Assembly: GCF_003946675.1 (NCBI RefSeq)
Contig: NZ_RHOT01000008.1
Coordinates: forward strand, 1 to 64,000
DNA length: 64,000 nt
Reading direction: 5' to 3'
Source: Lapidilactobacillus gannanensis
GTDB lineage: Bacteria > Bacillota > Bacilli > Lactobacillales > Lactobacillaceae
In this document: positions 37,888-48,550 of the stretch, in pieces
Numbering within the stretch: the first letter of the stretch is position 1
How the letters are laid out: each line of letters starts with the position of its first letter
The notes under the pieces: model-generated
Databases searched by the model: none
Told to the model about the DNA's origin: nothing
The model's input: the letters and a program-made list of their open reading frames with translations, nothing else
Translations under genes and position numbers: made by a program

Positions 37888-38168
37888 TTGAACCTCCAAA
37901 ATTCTCGTTTCCCACTGCCATGCAAGCTTCACGCAGACAATGCGAAACAGTGCCGCAAAATACTTGCCAGCACTGCGTTTAATTGCTTTTAAAAAAATGT
38001 ATTTGTCGCAGTGACAAACATACGTTCTATCTATTAAGGTTACGCGACTGAATAATGATTGTCAACTGCAGCAGATTTTTGTAGAATAGGGCTTAGTGCC
38101 ATTATTCTGGTTGTCCAGCTACATTAAATCACTTCAACCAAATCAACATGTCCTACGGAGGAATCATT

Positions 38169-38789
38169 TTGAAATTTGCAGTCTTAATTATTTTAGCATA
38201 TCTTTTAGGCGCTTTCCCATCTGGGGTGATAGTTGGTCAGATTTTTTTCAAAAAAGACATTCGCCAATTTGGTAGTGGCAATATTGGTACAACAAATACT
38301 TTTCGCGTCTTAGGCCGAACAGCTGGGATCGTCGTTTTAGCTTTGGACATCCTCAAGGGCACAGTGGCAGCTAGTTTACCAGTTTGGTGTCAGCTAGGTC
38401 TCCCCCACTACTTTATTCTAGTTTTTGGCTTGGCGGCAATCCTAGGACATTCTTTTTCTATTTTTATTAAGTTCTCTGGTGGTAAAGCCGTCGCCACTAG
38501 TGCTGGTGTGTTACTGGCTTACAATCCGCAATTTTTCGTCATCGCGGTGAGTACCTTTGTCTTGATTATGTTGATTTCAAGTATGGTCAGTATGGCGAGT
38601 ATGTTGGGGATGATCCTAATCACGATTTTCTCGTTTTATTATCATGACATCTTTCTCACCTTAACAGCAGTCTTACTAACAATTTTTATTTTCTATCGTC
38701 ATCGCGCCAATATCAAACGGATTCGTCAAGGTACTGAAAATTTAGTTCCTTTTGGTTGGTACTATCATCAGCAAAAAAAGAAAAAATAA
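38169..38789 (+). CDS. plsY: Glycerol-3-phosphate acyltransferase PlsY
   Basis: PlsY transfers the acyl group of acyl-phosphate to glycerol-3-phosphate, the first step of phospholipid synthesis. The membrane protein has five or so hydrophobic segments and the motifs GAFPSG, FGSGNIGTTNTFR and HSFSIFIKFSGGKAVATSAG. TTG 38169 has GGAGGA six bases upstream; the upstream in-frame ATG precedes that site. Its acyl-phosphate substrate can be supplied by FakA with FakB/DegV proteins, of which three are encoded in this window. Confidence 0.94.
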   Translation: MKFAVLIILAYLLGAFPSGVIVGQIFFKKDIRQFGSGNIGTTNTFRVLGRTAGIVVLALDILKGTVAASLPVWCQLGLPHYFILVFGLAAILGHSFSIFIKFSGGKAVATSAGVLLAYNPQFFVIAVSTFVLIMLISSMVSMASMLGMILITIFSFYYHDIFLTLTAVLLTIFIFYRHRANIKRIRQGTENLVPFGWYYHQQKKKK

Positions 38790-38814
38790 GGTTGTTAACG
38801 CCATAAACCCGCAA

Positions 38815-38888
38815 GAAAAAACAGGTGCCTACTTAGTTAATGATTGTCAGAATCTCGACTTTCATTGATTAAGCAGGCACCTGTTTTT
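38815..38888. terminator. Bidirectional terminator between plsY and galM
   Basis: A long stem pairs AAAAACAGGTGCCT and CTTAGTTAATGA with TCATTGATTAAG and AGGCACCTGTTTTT, giving A-runs on the left and T-runs on the right for two converging genes. Confidence 0.85.
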
Positions 38889-38920
38889 ATACGGCGTCAG
38901 TAGCAACTATCGCGGACTGA

Positions 38921-39799
38921 CTAGGAAAAACTAATTTGATATTTGGCTTTGAAGTTTTCTTGCGGGGCCAACGTGTTCATTCCAAATTTATCAGTCAATT
39001 CACCATTACTATCTGTTAAATCAGCAATCCCCCACCAAGGCTCGATACAAACATAATCGCCAGTCTGCGGATAAGCCGACCAGACGCCAACAAAGGGCGC
39101 ATCCTTCGTTTTCAGATTAATACTGTGTTTAGTTTTATCAGAACGAATCTCAACCTCATTGGTGCCAGCCAATTGGAAAATCAAAGCATCGTCCTTGAAG
39201 ACGTCATGATTGATTTGCCAATCAACATCAGTCGGTGCCAACGTCCGGTGGGCATAATCAACACCTGTTGTCGTCAGCGGAATTTGAATACGACTTTTAC
39301 TTGGTTTGAACCGTAAAAAGTAATCCGCAAAATCAACGCCACTTTCCACAGGTAAGCGGAAACCAGGATGGCCGCCAACGCCAAAAATCAGCGGCTCAGT
39401 TGAACTAGGATTGTTGACATAATAAGTCACGTTCAATAACCGATTGATCAAGGAATACTTAACCCGAAATTCAAAGGCAAACGGATATTTGGCCCGTGTC
39501 TCATCATTATCAGTTAATAAGAAGGTTAAACTATGATCAGTTTCCCGTTCCAAATTGAATTCTAAATCACGAGCAAAACCATGTTGGGTCATGTGATAAG
39601 TTTTCCCTTGGTAAGTATATTGGTCATCTTTTAATTTACCAACAATGGGAAACAAATTGGGCGCATGACGACCCCAAACCTGGGGATCTGCCTGCCACAG
39701 GTATTCCACACCAGAATGCTGGTCAATCAGACTTTGCATTTCTGCTCCTTTAGTTGCCACAGTTAATTGATAGAATTCATTGGTTAGTTTAACATTCAT
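38921..39799 (-). CDS. Aldose 1-epimerase family protein (LacX-like)
   Basis: This 292-residue protein has the galactose-mutarotase-like beta-sandwich, with FPIVGKLKDDQY, MTQHGFARDLEF (family His) and GVGGHPGFRLP (second His). It resembles LacX, which acts on an unspecified sugar or sugar phosphate. ATG 39799 has GGAGG eight bases upstream; upstream in-frame starts have no support. It sits immediately downstream of hslU, where codY stands in Bacillus. Confidence 0.85.
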   Translation of the reverse strand: MNVKLTNEFYQLTVATKGAEMQSLIDQHSGVEYLWQADPQVWGRHAPNLFPIVGKLKDDQYTYQGKTYHMTQHGFARDLEFNLERETDHSLTFLLTDNDETRAKYPFAFEFRVKYSLINRLLNVTYYVNNPSSTEPLIFGVGGHPGFRLPVESGVDFADYFLRFKPSKSRIQIPLTTTGVDYAHRTLAPTDVDWQINHDVFKDDALIFQLAGTNEVEIRSDKTKHSINLKTKDAPFVGVWSAYPQTGDYVCIEPWWGIADLTDSNGELTDKFGMNTLAPQENFKAKYQISFS

Positions 39800-39987
39800 T
39801 AATTTTACCTCCATGTTTGCCAGAATAGTGCTAGTTAGTGCCTTAACGTCTGATTCTGCACAAGCTTTTTTCTTCATTACCATAACAGAATACACAAAAC
39901 CTGACAAATAGTCAGCACCTGATTTGTCATGTTTTTTTAAGTAAGCTATTTCCGCGCCATTACTCATAGCCTTAGAAAAATTGTATT

Positions 39988-41394
39988 TTATAGAATATAC
40001 TTCGTCAAATCTTGATTTGAGGCAATGGCGTCAATGCGATCAGCCACATACTTCTCAGTGATCATAATTTCGCCCATTTGCATATCCGGACCATCAAAGA
40101 GCACTTCTTCAAGGACTTTTTCCAAGATTGTCGCTAACCGACGCGCACCAATATTATCAGTACGCTTGTTAACATCATCGGCAACTTCAGCGATTTTCTC
40201 AATGGCTTCTTGCGTAAAGGTCAACTTCACCCCATCTGCTCCGACCAACGCAATGTATTGTTTGATCAAAGCAGTATGTGGTTCGGTCAGGATTTGAATG
40301 AAGTCAGCTTTGCTCAAATCATCTAATTCGACTCGAATTGGGAAACGACCTTGAAGTTCAGGAATCAAATCGCTTGGCTTAGTCTGGGCGAAGGCACCTG
40401 AGCCAATAAATAGCATATGACTAGTATCCAAGGGACCATATTTTGTATTGACCTGAGAACCTTCAACAATTGGTAAAATATCGCGTTGCACACCCTCACG
40501 AGAAACCTCACCGGAACTATTCTGGCGCTTAGATGATAATTTATCAATTTCATCGATGAAAATAATACCATCATCTTGCGCACGTTTAATCGCTCGTTCT
40601 TGCAGATTTTCTCGATCAATCAATTTTTCTGAATGTTGCCGAATTAAAATCTCCCGGGCCTCTTTGACAGGCAATGTGCGTTTCACTTTACGGCTAGGCA
40701 TCAACTGGCCCAACATTTCGCTCATATCAACACCCATACCGCCCATTGCATCCATCATTGGATTTACTTTTTTAGACTCAGGCACTTTGATGGTGACTTC
40801 GCGATTTTCTAACAAACCCCGATTGAGTTTCTCTGCTAAGTCCATTCGTTGATTCTGCACCGCTTCAGACACTTGTTCAGTTTCAGGCTCGTCAGTTTGA
40901 TTTGGTTGGGCCTGCATTAATTGATTCATCATTTGCATCCAATTACCGTTATTGGCTGGTTTAGTTTGCTTTTTCTCGCCAGGCGCCAATAAACGAATTA
41001 ATTCCTTATTAGCTTCGCGTAAGGCCTGACCACGAACCTGATCAAAAGCAATTCGTTCTTCGATTGCGACTGCAGCATCAGCTAAATCACGAACCATCGC
41101 CTCAACATCGCGACCAACATAACCAACCTCAGTAAACTTGGTCGCTTCCACTTTTACAAAGGGTGCATCGACGATCATTGCCAGTCGCCGCGCGATTTCA
41201 GTTTTACCAACCCCTGTTGGGCCGATCATTAATAAGTTTTTCGGGGTAATATCTTTTTGTAATTGTTCATTTAATTGGTGGCGCCGATAGCGATTGTACA
41301 GGGCTACGGCTACTGCGCGCTTGGCTGAGTTCTGGCCGATCACATAATCATCCAGGGCAGCAACAATTTGGCGCGGGGTTTTCTCTAAAGTCAT
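39988..41394 (-). CDS. hslU: ATP-dependent protease ATPase subunit HslU (ClpY)
   Basis: HslU is the AAA+ unfoldase ring that feeds HslV. The Walker A GPTGVGKTE is near residue 60, the Walker B IIFIDEIDK follows, and the sensor 2 region RTDNIGARRL is near the end. A variable I-domain carries a Met/Gln-rich stretch. The 468-residue length is normal. It overlaps no gene and follows hslV by 16 bases. Confidence 0.96.
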   Translation of the reverse strand: MTLEKTPRQIVAALDDYVIGQNSAKRAVAVALYNRYRRHQLNEQLQKDITPKNLLMIGPTGVGKTEIARRLAMIVDAPFVKVEATKFTEVGYVGRDVEAMVRDLADAAVAIEERIAFDQVRGQALREANKELIRLLAPGEKKQTKPANNGNWMQMMNQLMQAQPNQTDEPETEQVSEAVQNQRMDLAEKLNRGLLENREVTIKVPESKKVNPMMDAMGGMGVDMSEMLGQLMPSRKVKRTLPVKEAREILIRQHSEKLIDRENLQERAIKRAQDDGIIFIDEIDKLSSKRQNSSGEVSREGVQRDILPIVEGSQVNTKYGPLDTSHMLFIGSGAFAQTKPSDLIPELQGRFPIRVELDDLSKADFIQILTEPHTALIKQYIALVGADGVKLTFTQEAIEKIAEVADDVNKRTDNIGARRLATILEKVLEEVLFDGPDMQMGEIMITEKYVADRIDAIASNQDLTKYIL

Positions 41395-41410
41395 CTTTTA
41401 ATTAACTCCT

Positions 41411-41935
41411 TTAAAACTGATCTGTAATAATTTCGTGATTAGTAAAAATATCAATATCAGCAGCAATATCAATCGCTTCGTGAGCAATATCAACTGCCTT
41501 CATTGCTGGTGCTTGGCGAGTCATGGCGATTGCGGCTGCCTGGGCAAAATTACCGCCAGAACCAATGGCAATCACATCTTCATCAGGAGCAATCACTTCA
41601 CCATTGCCAGAAATCAAAAGTAATTGTTTCTGATCAAAGGCAATTAACATTGCTTCAAGTTTCTGCAAAGTTGGATCTTTACGCCAGTCTTGTGCCAACT
41701 CAACTGCTGAACGTTGCAAATCACCTGCGTAAGTCCGCAATTTCTTTTCAAACCAATCTGATAATGTAAAAGCGTCAGCCACACCGCCGGCAAAACCAAT
41801 AATCACTTGATCATCGAAAATGCGACGAACTTTGTGCGCACTCGCTTTCATAATATACTTCTCGCCCATTGTGACTTGACCGTCACCAGCGATGGCAATT
41901 TCGCCTTGATGTTTGACTGCAACAATTGTTGTCAT
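41411..41935 (-). CDS. hslV: ATP-dependent protease proteolytic subunit HslV (ClpQ)
   Basis: HslV is the proteasome-like peptidase. The sequence starts MTTIVAV, so Thr2 becomes the N-terminal nucleophile after Met removal, unlike the serine of Bacillus ClpQ. The blocks GDGQVTMG, KVRRI and GSGGNFAQAAA fit the family. Its length is 174. It lies between xerC and hslU and is separated from xerC by only three bases. Confidence 0.96.
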   Translation of the reverse strand: MTTIVAVKHQGEIAIAGDGQVTMGEKYIMKASAHKVRRIFDDQVIIGFAGGVADAFTLSDWFEKKLRTYAGDLQRSAVELAQDWRKDPTLQKLEAMLIAFDQKQLLLISGNGEVIAPDEDVIAIGSGGNFAQAAAIAMTRQAPAMKAVDIAHEAIDIAADIDIFTNHEIITDQF

Positions 41936-41938
41936 GAA

Positions 41939-42937
41939 CTATCCTTCTTTATTTTTAGATTTTTGATTTTTAGGTTTTTGCTGCGGATCATCCTGATCAG
42001 TCTGCTTGACCTCAGTGGATGCCCCAGTTTCACTAACTGCTCGTGGAAAATACTGGCGATAATCAGCTTGCAGATGTTGCATCGTGACATGAGTATAGAT
42101 CTGCGTTGTTGATAAACTAGCATGACCCAATAATTCCTGAACTGTTCGCAAATCTGCACCGTGATTTAACAAATGTGTCGCGAATGTATGTCGCAACATA
42201 TGGGGATGAATATCACTGTGCAAACTGGAACGCTTGATAACTTGTTTCAGAATATAGGAAATACCGTGACTAGTTAACTGCTGGCCATAATGATTGACAA
42301 ACACAAAGTCATGAGTTGCCTGTTGTTTGGCCATTAATTGGGGCCGCGCCTTTTTTAAATAATCATTTAGTGCATTTAAGGCATGATGACCAAAGGGAAC
42401 ATAGCGATCTTTATTGCCTTTCCCATGAACTAAGATAATTCGTGTTTGAAAGTCAATTTGCGTCAAGGTCAACTCACTTACCTCACTGACCCGCATCCCC
42501 GTCGCGTAAAATAATTCCAACAACGCGCGATCACGTAAACGCAGCGGCTGATCACCTTGGACAGCTTCAAACAAAGCGGTCATTTCCTGTTCGTAGAAAA
42601 ACCGTGGTAAAACTTTCGGCGCGCCCTTAATTTCGATTTGAGTAAAGGGATTACGCTCTACTAGTTTATGATTTTCCAGATAACGATAAAAGGACCTTAA
42701 GGCTGATATTTTCCGACTGATTGTATCACGAGCCAACTTTCGCTGTGTCAAATCATCTAGAAAAGTTTCAATCTCTAATCGTCCCACATCACGATAAGAA
42801 GCTAGGCCACCATTGGTATTTAAAAAATCAGTAAAATCCTGAATGTCATCTAAATAGGCACTTTTTGTTAATCCAGAGTATTGCCGTTCCACCACTAAAT
42901 ACTGACCAAACTGCCGCACCCATGCTTGTTCTGCCAT
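41939..42937 (-). CDS. xerC: Tyrosine recombinase XerC (CodV-like)
   Basis: XerC works with XerD at dif to resolve chromosome dimers. The N-terminal SAM-like domain (1-105) and catalytic domain are complete, with Arg in ATGMRVSE, Lys in HGKGNKDRYVP, HxxR in HPHMLRHTF, His in LLGHAS and Tyr in STTQIYTHV. The 332-residue protein has a charged tail of about 30 residues (TDQDDPQQKPKNQKSKNK) beyond the usual end. It sits in the conserved trmFO-xerC-hslVU order. Its ribosome site can pair in a hairpin at 42943-42989. Confidence 0.93.
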   Translation of the reverse strand: MAEQAWVRQFGQYLVVERQYSGLTKSAYLDDIQDFTDFLNTNGGLASYRDVGRLEIETFLDDLTQRKLARDTISRKISALRSFYRYLENHKLVERNPFTQIEIKGAPKVLPRFFYEQEMTALFEAVQGDQPLRLRDRALLELFYATGMRVSEVSELTLTQIDFQTRIILVHGKGNKDRYVPFGHHALNALNDYLKKARPQLMAKQQATHDFVFVNHYGQQLTSHGISYILKQVIKRSSLHSDIHPHMLRHTFATHLLNHGADLRTVQELLGHASLSTTQIYTHVTMQHLQADYRQYFPRAVSETGASTEVKQTDQDDPQQKPKNQKSKNKEG

Positions 42938-42942
42938 AGAAA

Positions 42943-42989
42943 AACACCTACCTCAATGTCTCTACTTTAACATAATCAAGGAAGGTGTT
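42943..42989 (-). promoter_or_regulatory. Hairpin masking the xerC ribosome site, also terminator-like
   Basis: On the minus strand AACACCTTCCT pairs with AGGTAGGTGTT (one mismatch), around a 25-base loop. The right arm contains the xerC Shine-Dalgarno AGGTAGGTG and is followed by TTTC and the start codon six bases on. Confidence 0.45.
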
Positions 42990-43092
42990 GTTAAAAATAA
43001 GTAACCCACAAACTCGTTGTCTTTCAAATTTATGAACAGATTTCTCCTGCTACGCCAGTCAATCAGATCATCACAGTCCTAATACTGGCTGA

Positions 43093-44409
43093 TCAGTCGT
43101 AGGTTTTAACTTCATTGACGAACTGATCAAAGTCTTGGAGTGCTCGTTCTGCGTACGCTTCTTTGCGCATTTTTTTATCGCGAATATGTTCCTTAAGTTC
43201 AGGGAAAATACCGAAATTAGCATTCATTGGTTGGAAATGTTTACGATCAGCATGCGTAATATAGTAGGCCATTGACCCCATTGAACTCGTCACAGGTGCC
43301 GTCATTAGTGGCTGATTGCGGAATAAATGTGCCGCGTTGATTCCGGCTAATAACCCACTGCCCGCACTTTCAACATAACCTTCTACCCCAGTCATTTGAC
43401 CAGCGAAAAATAAATCTGCTCGTTGTAGCGACTGATAAGTTGGCGCAAGTACTTGTGGCGAATTCATAAAGGTATTGCGGTGCATGACCCCATAACGAAC
43501 GATTTCCGCGTGTTCCAACCCAGGAATCATTCGAAAAACTCGACGCTGTTCTCCAAACTTCAAATGAGTTTGGAAACCCACTAGGTTATACAAACTACCA
43601 GCCGCATTATCTTGCCGTAATTGAACGACCGCATATGGCCGCTTACCAGTACGAGGATCTTCCAAACCAACTGGTTTCATCGGCCCAAAGATCATTGTTT
43701 TGATGCCTCGCCGCGCCATTACTTCAATTGGCATGCAACCATCGAAAACTTGATTATCTTCAAAATCATGAACTTCCGCTGCTTCAGCAGTAGCCAGCGC
43801 TTCACGAAAAGTCAGGAAAGTTGGTTCATCCATCGGACAGTTTAAGTAAGCTGCCTCGCCTTTGTCGTAACGAGACTTCAAATAAACCTGATTAAAATCA
43901 ATGGAATCTTTAGTAATTATTGGGGCAGCCGCATCAAAGAAATGTAAGCCCTCGGCGCCATTTAATGCTTGAATGGCAGTGGCGAGTCCTGGTGCGGTCA
44001 AAGGACCAGTAGCAACTACCGTGGGCCCTTGAGGAAAGTCAGTTAATTCTTCATTAATCACAGTCACTAGTGGATGCTGGCGCAACTGGGCAGTCACATA
44101 ACCCGAAAATTTATCGCGATCGACAGCCAGTGCGCCACCAGCAGGAACAGCGCTACGATCTGCAGCCGTCATAATCAATGAATCCAGCCGCCGCATTTCT
44201 TCTTTGAGCAAACCAGCACCATTGGTTAATTGGTTAGCGCGCAAAGAATTGGTACAAACTAATTCAGCAAAATCATTCGTGTGATGCGCTGGCGTACTTT
44301 GACCAGGCCGCATTTCGTAAAGATGCACCGGAATACCGCGTTTGGCAATTTGCCATGCCGCTTCACTGCCTGCAAGGCCGGCTCCCACAACATTAACAAA
44401 AGATTCCAC
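43093..44409 (-). CDS. trmFO: Methylenetetrahydrofolate-tRNA-(uracil-5-)-methyltransferase TrmFO
   Basis: TrmFO makes ribothymidine at position 54 of tRNA using methylene-THF and FAD. The N-terminal FAD turn [17 protein letters not shown] is at residue 9. The blocks ETNS-type VCTNSLRAN and [12 protein letters not shown] and the C-terminal [12 protein letters not shown] are intact. Its length is 438. It shares the folate pool with the thyA and fhs products. Confidence 0.95.
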   Translation of the reverse strand: MESFVNVVGAGLAGSEAAWQIAKRGIPVHLYEMRPGQSTPAHHTNDFAELVCTNSLRANQLTNGAGLLKEEMRRLDSLIMTAADRSAVPAGGALAVDRDKFSGYVTAQLRQHPLVTVINEELTDFPQGPTVVATGPLTAPGLATAIQALNGAEGLHFFDAAAPIITKDSIDFNQVYLKSRYDKGEAAYLNCPMDEPTFLTFREALATAEAAEVHDFEDNQVFDGCMPIEVMARRGIKTMIFGPMKPVGLEDPRTGKRPYAVVQLRQDNAAGSLYNLVGFQTHLKFGEQRRVFRMIPGLEHAEIVRYGVMHRNTFMNSPQVLAPTYQSLQRADLFFAGQMTGVEGYVESAGSGLLAGINAAHLFRNQPLMTAPVTSSMGSMAYYITHADRKHFQPMNANFGIFPELKEHIRDKKMRKEAYAERALQDFDQFVNEVKTYD

Positions 44410-44438
44410 AATCTTTCCTCATTTCTCGTCAAACTGGT

Positions 44439-46520
44439 TTATTTTTGTAATTGTTCTTCATAATCACCATTAGGACATAACACCTGATGACCACCCTTAA
44501 CCTTTTTATCAACTAAGTAATGACGGCACACTGGGCAATTGCGACCAACTGGTTTATCCCAAGAAACAAAATCACAGTCTGGATAACGGGAACAACCATA
44601 GAAAATGCGATTTTTCTTAGATTTCCGTTCCAAAACCTGTCCTTTTTGACACTTAGGGCAAACAACCCCAATTTCTTTAACGATTGCCTTGGTGTTACGA
44701 CAATCTGGGAACCGGCTACAAGCGTAAAACTTGCCAAAACGGCCCATTTTAACCACCATTGGCGCACCGCAAATGTCACAATCAAAGCCAGCTGGTTCAT
44801 CCTTGATCTGAACTTTCTCAATCTTCTGTTCAGCTTGATCTAGCTCTTTAGCAAATGGTTGATAATATTGATCGACTACCTTCACCCATTCACCCTTACC
44901 AGCTTCGATGCCATCAAGTTCATCTTCAAGTTTGGCGGTAAAATCAATGTTAACAATATCTGGGAAGAATTTCTCAATTAACTCGTCAACAATTTCGCCA
45001 AGTTCAGTTGGTTCAAAGCTTTTACCCGTTAATTTAACGTAATATCGTTTTTGAATGGTATCAATAGTAGGTGCATAAGTTGAAGGTCGACCAACACCGT
45101 TTTCTTCCAGCGCTTTGACTAAACTGGCTTCAGAATAGCGAGCTGGTGGTTGAGTGAAATGTTGTTGCGGATCAGTCTTAGTCAATTTGACCTCATCACC
45201 AACAGCTAATTCTGGTAATTGATTCTCTTTTTGATCATCATTGCTACTATGATAAATCTTAGTAAATCCAGCAAACTTCATCTGTGAACCATTAGCGCGG
45301 TAATTAACACCGTTTTGCTCGAGCTCGACCGCTACTGTATCATAAATTGCTGGTGTCATCTGACTAGCCAAGAACCGTGACCAAATCAACTGATACAGGC
45401 GGAATTGATCCCGCGATAAAATTTCCTTAAGACTTTCCGGTGTTCGGACCACTGCACTGGGCCGAATTGCTTCATGGGCATCTTGAGCCCCTTCAGGATT
45501 CTTGGTCTTATGCAGTTTAGTAGCCGCATAAGGTTCACCTAATTCCTTACTTTCATGCAAGAAGGTGGCTGCCTCATGTTTAGCCACTGAGGAAATCCGT
45601 GTGGAGTCAGTCCGCATATAAGTAATTAAGCCGACGGTCCCGTCTTTCCCCAGATTAATGCCTTCATACAACTGCTGGGCAATCATCATGGTTTTACGAG
45701 TTTTAAAGTTCAACCGACGATTGGCTTCCTGTTGCAACGAACTTGTTGTAAAAGGTGCCGCTGGGAATCGTTTCCGTTCCTTTTTCGTCACTTTAGTAAT
45801 CGCAAAAGGTTGCTGTTTATCGATTTTTTTGAGCACTGCTTGAACAGCAGCATTGTCAGGTAAAGCTTCCTTTTTACCGTTTAACCCGTAAAAGTTACCA
45901 GCGAATTTCTTACCGCGACCCTTTTGAAACTCAGCAGCCAAACTCCAGTATTCTTCGGGAATAAAGGCTTTGATTTCTTTTTCTCGATCAATCACTAGCT
46001 TAAGCGCCACTGACTGCACTCGTCCGGCACTCAGACCTTTTTTTACTTTAGCCCAGAGGATTGGGCTAATCGAATAACCAACGATTCGATCCAAAACTCG
46101 GCGTGCTTGCTGGGCATCGACTAAATTCATATCAATGCTTCGAGGTTCCTTAAAAGCATCTTTTACCGCATTCTTGGTAATTTCGTTGAACACGACCCGA
46201 TTGTTGGCTGCTGGATCTAACCCCAGAATATGGGAAACATGCCAAGCAATCGCTTCTCCTTCGCGGTCGGGATCGGCTGCGAGGTAAACATGATCAGCTT
46301 TTTTAGCGGCACTTTTTAATTGTTTAATGACATCGCCTTTGCCTCGAATTGAAATATACTTAGGCTGATAATCATGATCGAAATCAATCCCCATTTGGCT
46401 TTTAGGTAAATCACGAATATGGCCCAAACTAGCGACCACGTGATAATTCCGGCCGAGATATTTTTCGATTGTTTTGGCTTTTGCTGGTGACTCCACAATC
46501 ACAAGATTTTTAGTGGCCAT
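44439..46520 (-). CDS. topA: DNA topoisomerase I
   Basis: This type IA topoisomerase relaxes negative supercoils. The TOPRIM domain opens with [17 protein letters not shown] and has the [14 protein letters not shown] acids. The catalytic Tyr is in [10 protein letters not shown]. The C-terminus has zinc-ribbon repeats: CDICGAPM...C-x4-DC and CPKCQKGQ...C-x4-DC each with four cysteines, then CPVCRHYL with a reduced third repeat. The 693-residue length is normal for lactobacilli. Confidence 0.96.
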   Translation of the reverse strand: MATKNLVIVESPAKAKTIEKYLGRNYHVVASLGHIRDLPKSQMGIDFDHDYQPKYISIRGKGDVIKQLKSAAKKADHVYLAADPDREGEAIAWHVSHILGLDPAANNRVVFNEITKNAVKDAFKEPRSIDMNLVDAQQARRVLDRIVGYSISPILWAKVKKGLSAGRVQSVALKLVIDREKEIKAFIPEEYWSLAAEFQKGRGKKFAGNFYGLNGKKEALPDNAAVQAVLKKIDKQQPFAITKVTKKERKRFPAAPFTTSSLQQEANRRLNFKTRKTMMIAQQLYEGINLGKDGTVGLITYMRTDSTRISSVAKHEAATFLHESKELGEPYAATKLHKTKNPEGAQDAHEAIRPSAVVRTPESLKEILSRDQFRLYQLIWSRFLASQMTPAIYDTVAVELEQNGVNYRANGSQMKFAGFTKIYHSSNDDQKENQLPELAVGDEVKLTKTDPQQHFTQPPARYSEASLVKALEENGVGRPSTYAPTIDTIQKRYYVKLTGKSFEPTELGEIVDELIEKFFPDIVNIDFTAKLEDELDGIEAGKGEWVKVVDQYYQPFAKELDQAEQKIEKVQIKDEPAGFDCDICGAPMVVKMGRFGKFYACSRFPDCRNTKAIVKEIGVVCPKCQKGQVLERKSKKNRIFYGCSRYPDCDFVSWDKPVGRNCPVCRHYLVDKKVKGGHQVLCPNGDYEEQLQK

Positions 46521-46740
46521 GCAAAAACTCCCTTCTTTTCCTACTAATTCTTAACCTTAATAGGCTTTATCGGCACGTTAAAAAAGTCCGTGCTCAAATC
46601 GGAAATAATCATAAGCTAGTTTTTAGCCACTTGTCAACCATGAACTTTTTTACAAAGCGGAAAAAGGCGTTTTTTTCACGGCGGTCTACTACAATTTCAA
46701 CATTCAACAAATCTTGAGATAACGCTAGTTCTGCTTCAGT

Positions 46741-47619
46741 TTATTTTATCGCTAAACTAGCATTGGCATTTTTTGTCCCATTAAGGTTGGGGAAGTCGGC
46801 CAAAATATCAGCTGCCGTCAAAACGGGCGTGGCGCCTGCCTGCAATAATTGATTAGTTCCTGCCGAAAGTGGTGACAGCAAACTACCTGGTAAAGCATAA
46901 ATATTGCGATTTTCTTGTAAGCCTAAATTGGCAGTAATCAACGAACCACTACGCTGTCGAGCCTCCGTCACCAAAACGCCGCTACTTAAACCAGCAATAA
47001 TTCGATTACGTTGGGGAAAGTGAAAGCGCCGTGGCGGTGTTGCCGGTGGATATTCAGATAATAAAAGCCCTTTTTGGGTAATCAATTGCTGCAACAATTC
47101 ATTTTGAGCCGGATAATAAACATCTAGACCAGTTCCAATGACACTAATAGTGGCGCCGTGAGCCAGTAATGTTTCTTGATGGACTAATTGATCGACTCCA
47201 GCCGCCAAGCCACTCACAGTGGTAATTCCTGCTTGAACCAAGTCAGGAACAAGTCGGCGCAAACAGGCATGACTATAGGTGGTACATTCGCGAGCACCAA
47301 CAATTGCCAATTTTTCCGCTGTCAATAACTCGCGGTGACCTGCATAAAACAATAATACTGGCGGCTGAAAGATTTCTGCCAAGGCTAAAGGATAATCGGC
47401 ATCTAAAATAGTTAAATAATGGTCAGTCATCGTGGGCGCTGCCAATGACGCTGGCAATATTAAATTAGGCCAGCATTGCTGCAACCACTTATTTAACGCT
47501 GGCCAAGTACTCGGTAAAGGGGTTGCTTGCGCTTGCAATAGTCGGGCTAATTGTAATTGTTCCTGATAAGACCATTGCTTAGTTAGTTTTGCTGCCAAAA
47601 GTACTGTATTTTTGTCCAT
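46741..47619 (-). CDS. dprA: DNA-processing protein DprA
   Basis: DprA loads RecA onto incoming single-stranded DNA in natural transformation. The Rossmann-like fold motifs are VGARECTTYS, SGLAAGVDQLVH, GTGLDVYYP, SEYPPATPP and FPQRNRIIAGLSSGVLVTEA. ATG 47619 has TAGGTGA upstream; an in-frame ATG seven codons earlier overlaps this region and is less likely. The 292-residue protein appears intact. No other competence genes are visible here. Confidence 0.93.
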   Translation of the reverse strand: MDKNTVLLAAKLTKQWSYQEQLQLARLLQAQATPLPSTWPALNKWLQQCWPNLILPASLAAPTMTDHYLTILDADYPLALAEIFQPPVLLFYAGHRELLTAEKLAIVGARECTTYSHACLRRLVPDLVQAGITTVSGLAAGVDQLVHQETLLAHGATISVIGTGLDVYYPAQNELLQQLITQKGLLLSEYPPATPPRRFHFPQRNRIIAGLSSGVLVTEARQRSGSLITANLGLQENRNIYALPGSLLSPLSAGTNQLLQAGATPVLTAADILADFPNLNGTKNANASLAIK

Positions 47620-47758
47620 AAAAAAATCACCTACCTGCATACCAATTAAGTACGCGAAACTAGGTCATTTTTCTGAATCATTTTAATTTAAGGCTAGCCA
47701 ATCTCAAGGGACCTTTTTTGAATAAGCCTTTCAAGTTAGCAATTGCCAAACATTAATA

Positions 47759-48550
47759 CTAATGAAGTGCTGCCTGCACTGGTGCAAAACTGCGCCGATG
47801 AATTGGCGTGACGCCTAATTCGGCCAGACCAGCCAAATGTTTCGCCGTGCCATAGCCAGCATTATCCACAAAATCATAGCCAGGGTAAACCTGATCATAC
47901 ATCGCCATCAAATGATCACGCACCTGCTTGGCCACAATACTGGCCGCACCAATACTAGCTGACTGCTGATCACCTTTGATCAGTTTTCGTTGTGGCAACC
48001 GAACCGGCACCGTCATGGCGTCAACCAGTAAAAATTGCGGCCGGTAATAAAGTCCACGAACTGCTTGGCCCATAACGATTTCAGTGGCATGATAAATATT
48101 CTCCCGATCAATCAATTGCGCATCACCAACACCAATACTAATATCTAGTGCTACCGCCAGAATTTCACGATACAGCCGTTCCCGCTCTTGGGCCGTTAAC
48201 CTTTTAGAATCATCTACGCCTAACAAATGAAAATCATGAGGTAAAATTACTGCTGCTGTGACAACTGGTCCCGCTAAAGGGCCCCGTCCCACCTCATCAA
48301 TTCCTGCAATTAAGGGGTACTGGGGCCACAATTGCCGTTCTAGTGTTAGTTTTTGCTGTAAAGCCGCTTGTAGTTCAGCCGTCGCCTGTTGCTGACGTTG
48401 GTAGCGTCTTAACGCCTGCTGGACACCCTTGCGCGGATCGGTGGCAAGCGCAGTCAAAAGGGCTGCACTGGGAGCTGCAGCTAAAGCAGCGCTAATCTTG
48501 GCTATAGTTGCTTGACCAACTTTTTCTGGCAATAGTAGTTCTTCAGTCAT
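47759..48550 (-). CDS. rnhB: Ribonuclease HII
   Basis: RNase HII removes ribonucleotides misincorporated in DNA. The active-site motif [14 protein letters not shown] and the [16 protein letters not shown] block are present. An N-terminal extension of about 75 residues is found, typical of Firmicutes RnhB. Its 263 residues overlap rbgA by eight bases. Confidence 0.95.
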   Translation of the reverse strand: MTEELLLPEKVGQATIAKISAALAAAPSAALLTALATDPRKGVQQALRRYQRQQQATAELQAALQQKLTLERQLWPQYPLIAGIDEVGRGPLAGPVVTAAVILPHDFHLLGVDDSKRLTAQERERLYREILAVALDISIGVGDAQLIDRENIYHATEIVMGQAVRGLYYRPQFLLVDAMTVPVRLPQRKLIKGDQQSASIGAASIVAKQVRDHLMAMYDQVYPGYDFVDNAGYGTAKHLAGLAELGVTPIHRRSFAPVQAALH

